Positions 13,609 through 15,752 of a stretch of 15,752 nucleotides of DNA are shown here, piece after piece; the first letter of the stretch is position 1, and each line of letters starts with the position of its first letter. The position numbers and the translations under genes were made by a program. The stretch is from an uncultured Collinsella sp. (GTDB lineage Bacteria; Actinomycetota; Coriobacteriia; Coriobacteriales; Coriobacteriaceae). The stretch spans positions 1 to 15,752 of the forward strand of contig CABUTH010000031.1 in NCBI GenBank assembly GCA_902494465.1, in the 5' to 3' direction. The notes beneath the pieces were generated by a model, which searched no databases, had not been told where the DNA came from, and worked only from the letters and a program-made list of their open reading frames with translations.

Positions 13609-14685
13609 GTGTCCCTTTCCATCGGTATCGTGGGCCTGCCCAATGTGGGCAAGTCGACGCTGTTCACCGCGCTTACCAAAAAGACCGGCCTTGCCGCCAA
13701 CTACCCGTTTGCCACGATCGACCCCAACGTGGGTATCGTCGACGTGCCCGATAGCCGCTTGCAAAAGCTTGCCGACATCGTTAACCCGGGTCGTATTGTG
13801 CCGGCGACGGTCGAGTTTGTCGACATCGCAGGTCTGGTGAAGGGCGCTAACGAGGGCGAGGGCCTGGGCAACCAGTTCCTGGCCAACATTCGCGAGACCG
13901 ACGCCATCTGCGAGGTCGTGCGCTACTTTAAGGACCCCAACGTCATGCGTGAGGTGGGCCGCACGGGCGAGTTCGTCGATCCCGCCGGCGATGCCGACAC
14001 CATCATGACCGAGCTCATCCTGGCCGACATGGGCACGCTCGAGAAGCAGCTGCCCAAGCTCGAGAAGGAGGCCAAGCGCGACAAGGAGCTCATGCCCAAG
14101 TTCGAGGTGGCCAAGCGCCTGCTTGCCTGGCTCAACGAGGGCAAGCGCGCCGCATCCATGGAGATGACCGACGAGGAGCGTGCTGCCGCCAAGGGTCTGT
14201 TCCTGCTCACCATGAAGCCCATCCTGTATGTGGCCAACGTGGACGAGGATATGCTCAACGAGGACCTGGCGCCCATCGATGGTGTCAAGCCGCTGCCCAT
14301 CTGCGCCAAGATCGAGGCCGAGCTTTCCGAGCTCGATCCCGAGGACGCCGCCGACTACCTGGAGAGCCTGGGCCTGGAGCAGCCCGGTCTGGACGTGCTC
14401 GCGCAGGCGGCCTATAAGCTGCTCGGCCTGCAGTCGTTCTTTACGGCCGGCGAGATGGAGGTCAAGGCCTGGACGGTTCGTCAGGGCGCGACCGCCCCGC
14501 AGGCCGCCGGCGTCATCCACACCGATTTTGAACGCGGCTTTATTAAGGCCGAGGTTATTGGCTACGACGATTACATCGAGCTCGGCGGCGAGCAGGGCGC
14601 CAAGGCCGCCGGCAAGCTGCGTATTGAGGGCAAGGACTATGTCATGGCCGATGGCGACGTCGTGCATTTCCGCTTTAACGTGTAA
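13609..14685 (+). CDS. ychF: YchF, Obg-family P-loop ATPase
   Basis: The 358-aa product matches E. coli YchF (363 aa) end to end. It starts with GTG at 13609, five bases after AAAAGGAG. Motifs: Walker A GLPNVGKS at 9-16, DIAGLVKG from Asp72 (G3), the [20 protein letters not shown] block, NVDE in the G4 position (NxxE rather than NKxD, giving ATP preference), and a C-terminal TGS domain ([20 protein letters not shown] to the terminal FRFNV). YchF associates with ribosomes and is linked to leaderless-mRNA translation and oxidative-stress control. The Cys of the E. coli NFPFCTIEPN segment, implicated in redox control, is Ala here ([10 protein letters not shown]). The DUF1648 gene follows after 11 bases, so the two are likely co-transcribed. 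Confidence 0.98.
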   Translation: MSLSIGIVGLPNVGKSTLFTALTKKTGLAANYPFATIDPNVGIVDVPDSRLQKLADIVNPGRIVPATVEFVDIAGLVKGANEGEGLGNQFLANIRETDAICEVVRYFKDPNVMREVGRTGEFVDPAGDADTIMTELILADMGTLEKQLPKLEKEAKRDKELMPKFEVAKRLLAWLNEGKRAASMEMTDEERAAAKGLFLLTMKPILYVANVDEDMLNEDLAPIDGVKPLPICAKIEAELSELDPEDAADYLESLGLEQPGLDVLAQAAYKLLGLQSFFTAGEMEVKAWTVRQGATAPQAAGVIHTDFERGFIKAEVIGYDDYIELGGEQGAKAAGKLRIEGKDYVMADGDVVHFRFNV

Positions 14686-14696
14686 GGACGACGCAT

Positions 14697-15080
14697 ATGT
14701 TTAAATATGGCAAAAAAGCTGGCTACATGGGTATCGCGCTGCTCGTGCTTGCGGTGATTCCGCTGGTGGTCGCAGCGTGTGTTATCCCCAACATTGGTCC
14801 CGAGGTGGCAACGAAGTTTAACGCCGCCGGCGAGGTGACGCGCTGGGGCAAGAGCTATGAGCTGCTGGCGCTTCCGGTGCTCAACCTGCTGCTGAGCGTG
14901 GCGACGTACTTTACGGCGGGACGCCAGGCAAAGAACAATGAGGACTCCGCTGTGATGGCACGTCTTGCGTGCGAGCGCTACCTGCGTAACGGCTGCATCA
15001 CGGGCGTGTTCCTCAATGTAATCAACGTCTACTTTATGTATTCGGCGATTACCGGAACGGGCTTTGGTTTTGGTTTCTAG
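14697..15080 (+). CDS. Small DUF1648-type membrane protein
   Basis: The 127-aa protein has three hydrophobic segments: about 9-30 (GYMGIALLVLAVIPLVVAAC), 53-74 (LLALPVLNLLLSVATYF) and 97-115. Between the first two is NIGPEVATKFNAAGEVTRWG, which matches the DUF1648 pattern 'LP..IP.HFN..GE.DRWG' found in SdpI-like and related membrane proteins. SdpI acts in immunity to the SDP toxin in Bacillus, but most DUF1648 proteins have no assigned role and this one is shorter than SdpI. The ATG is preceded by AAGGACG, which overlaps the ychF stop, 11 bases away, so it is probably translated from the ychF mRNA. It converges with the next gene with only nine bases between stop codons. Confidence 0.82.
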   Translation: MFKYGKKAGYMGIALLVLAVIPLVVAACVIPNIGPEVATKFNAAGEVTRWGKSYELLALPVLNLLLSVATYFTAGRQAKNNEDSAVMARLACERYLRNGCITGVFLNVINVYFMYSAITGTGFGFGF

Positions 15081-15089
15081 CTTGTCCTT

Positions 15090-15479
15090 TTAGGCAACGA
15101 GCCTGCACGCATATTCAATGGCTGCTGCGAGGCCGCCGCTCGATCGTGGTTTAAAGACCATGTCGGCGGCGGCCTCGTTTTCGTATCCGGTGCCGCGAAG
15201 GGTGAGCGCGGTACCGGCTTCTAAAAGAAGGGGCAGGCCGCGTTGGCTGGTTGCGATTACGGCAGCCTGATTGAGCGAGCAGCTATGCGTTTGGCATTGG
15301 ATGGCAAGTTCACCTTGCGCCGGGCAAGGGACCAGAACGGCGGCGACGCGACTTGATAGCAATGCAAATGCTGTGCGCTCATCGGGCGAAAGGCATTCGG
15401 CTTCAACGACGACGAGCTTGGGCGGTGCGCTGTTTGTGCGAAGCGTGGCTCGGTACATGCGGACCGAAGAACCCGACAT
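15090..15479 (-). CDS. Protein of unknown function, divergent from an Xre regulator
   Basis: The start chosen at 15479 gives 129 aa and has AGGAG on the minus strand six bases before it; the in-frame ATG at 15503 would add eight residues and overlap the palindrome by one base. The product begins MSGSSVRMYRATLRTN and shows short beta-strand/helix stretches (PKLVVVEAECLS, VAAVLVPCP, QAAVIATS) and a C-terminal helix LAAAIEYACRL. It has four Cys before the last helix (SPD...VPCP, QCQTHSC) without a metal-site spacing I recognise. No signal peptide or membrane segment. I do not recognise a family. Its promoter region is shared with an Xre-type regulator across a 24-bp palindrome, so repression by that protein is likely. 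It converges with the ychF operon. Confidence 0.65.
   Translation of the reverse strand: MSGSSVRMYRATLRTNSAPPKLVVVEAECLSPDERTAFALLSSRVAAVLVPCPAQGELAIQCQTHSCSLNQAAVIATSQRGLPLLLEAGTALTLRGTGYENEAAADMVFKPRSSGGLAAAIEYACRLVA
15128..15183 (+). terminator. Hairpin inside the 129-aa gene, possible plus-strand terminator of the ychF operon
   Basis: CGAGGCCGCCG (15128-15138) and CGGCGGCCTCG (15167-15177) are a perfect 11-bp stem, with an inner TGGT/ACCA dyad. On the plus strand TTTT follows at 15178-15181. It lies 48 bases beyond the plus-strand stop codon, within the 3' part of the convergent gene, and may end ychF-operon transcripts. Confidence 0.5.
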
Positions 15480-15502
15480 AGAAAACTCCTGTGTATTCGG
15501 CA

Positions 15503-15526
15503 AAACGTAAACTATAGTTTACGTTT
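15503..15526. promoter_or_regulatory. 24-bp perfect palindrome, likely operator of the divergent pair
   Basis: AAACGTAAACTA (15503-15514) is followed immediately by its exact reverse complement (15515-15526). It contains GTAAAC/GTTTAC half-sites and a central ACTATAGT, so TATAGT can act as a -10 on both strands. It lies between the starts of the unknown 129-aa gene (15479) and the Xre gene (15556). A dyad of this kind overlapping the promoter is the expected binding site of a dimeric Xre-type repressor; that link is inferred. Confidence 0.7.
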
Positions 15527-15555
15527 ATGTTCGGCCCCATTTCAAACTCGTCTGC

Positions 15556-15752
15556 ATGGACGAACGTGCGAAACAGATTCTTGGCAGGCGGGTCGAAGAG
15601 ACACGCAGAGACCTTGGTATCTCCAAGGTTGATTTTTGTGTGGCGACAGGAATCAGCCGACCCTACCTCGACCGAATCGAAGATGGGACGGCAAATTTCA
15701 CGCTCAAGGTTCTATTTAAGATCGCGCCTGCACTCGGCATGACGGTGTCAGA
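15556..15752 (+). CDS. Xre/Cro-CI type helix-turn-helix regulator, N-terminal part (runs off the window)
   Basis: The frame is open to the window end and gives 65 residues starting MDERAKQILGRRVEETRRDLG. The next segment, ISKVDFCVATGISRPYLDRI, then EDGTANFTLKVLFKIAPALG, is a typical HTH_3 domain: helix 2/3 (KVDFCVATGISRPYLDRIEDG) followed by helix 4 and 5. The ATG at 15556 is the only sensible start, because an in-frame stop lies at 15508-15510 and no alternative start codon falls between; the ribosome site is weak. Such proteins bind short palindromes as dimers and are often autoregulatory, in toxin-antitoxin loci, prophages or stress switches. The C-terminus, which could carry a second domain, is outside the window. 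Confidence 0.85.
   Translation, partial: MDERAKQILGRRVEETRRDLGISKVDFCVATGISRPYLDRIEDGTANFTLKVLFKIAPALGMTVS

Noticed and set aside
15527..15742. 71-codon frame starting at the ATG beside the palindrome
   Set aside because: It overlaps the Xre gene in another frame and has no domain; the frame from 15556 gives a clear helix-turn-helix.

Overview
The window looks like chromosomal DNA of a GC-rich, Gram-positive actinomycete, most likely a gut Coriobacteriia member of the Collinsella type. This is inferred from the G/C-rich third codon positions, a type III glutamine synthetase, MurT/GatD peptidoglycan amidation, and several glycerol/alcohol dehydrogenases beside a polyferredoxin. I could not run a search, so the taxon is an inference.

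Layout. (1) 1-139, minus: 5' end of metF (methylenetetrahydrofolate reductase). (2) 140-565: gene-free leader with three small inverted repeats. (3) 566-2653, plus: type III glutamine synthetase with a strong terminator. (4) 2719-3662: a dense non-coding block. It holds a 229-bp element with 38-bp terminal inverted repeats, two orphan tRNA T-arm-like modules, a duplicated tRNA-Glu 3' end with its terminator, an intact tRNA-Glu(TTC), four alternating copies of a TCTGTAACA repeat and a REP-like hairpin. (5) 8005-3663, minus: a three-gene operon of two translationally coupled TPR-like proteins and a single-chain MurT-GatD fusion, the lipid II amidation enzyme that is normally two polypeptides. 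(6) 8006-8505: divergent intergenic region. (7) 8506-12089, plus: three consecutive metal-dependent (iron-type) alcohol dehydrogenase family genes: a stand-alone AdhE-like ADH, a canonical glycerol dehydrogenase GldA, and a divergent GldA paralogue. Strong terminators separate them. (8) 12241-13494, plus: a polyferredoxin-like protein. (9) 13609-15080, plus: ychF (GTG start) and a DUF1648-type membrane protein. (10) 15090-15752: a 129-aa protein of unknown function on the minus strand, divergent from a truncated Xre-type regulator, with a 24-bp perfect palindrome between them.

The genes fall into nitrogen assimilation (glutamine synthetase), cell-wall glutamine transfer (MurT-GatD, which consumes glutamine), fermentative alcohol/polyol redox chemistry (the dehydrogenase trio, perhaps with the polyferredoxin) and translation-associated housekeeping (YchF). 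The most unusual items are the MurT-GatD fusion, the mosaic repeat block around tRNA-Glu, two REP-like hairpins sharing an AAAGGGG(A/T)CAGG arm at distant 3' ends, the divergent GldA paralogue, and the palindrome-centred unknown-gene/Xre pair.
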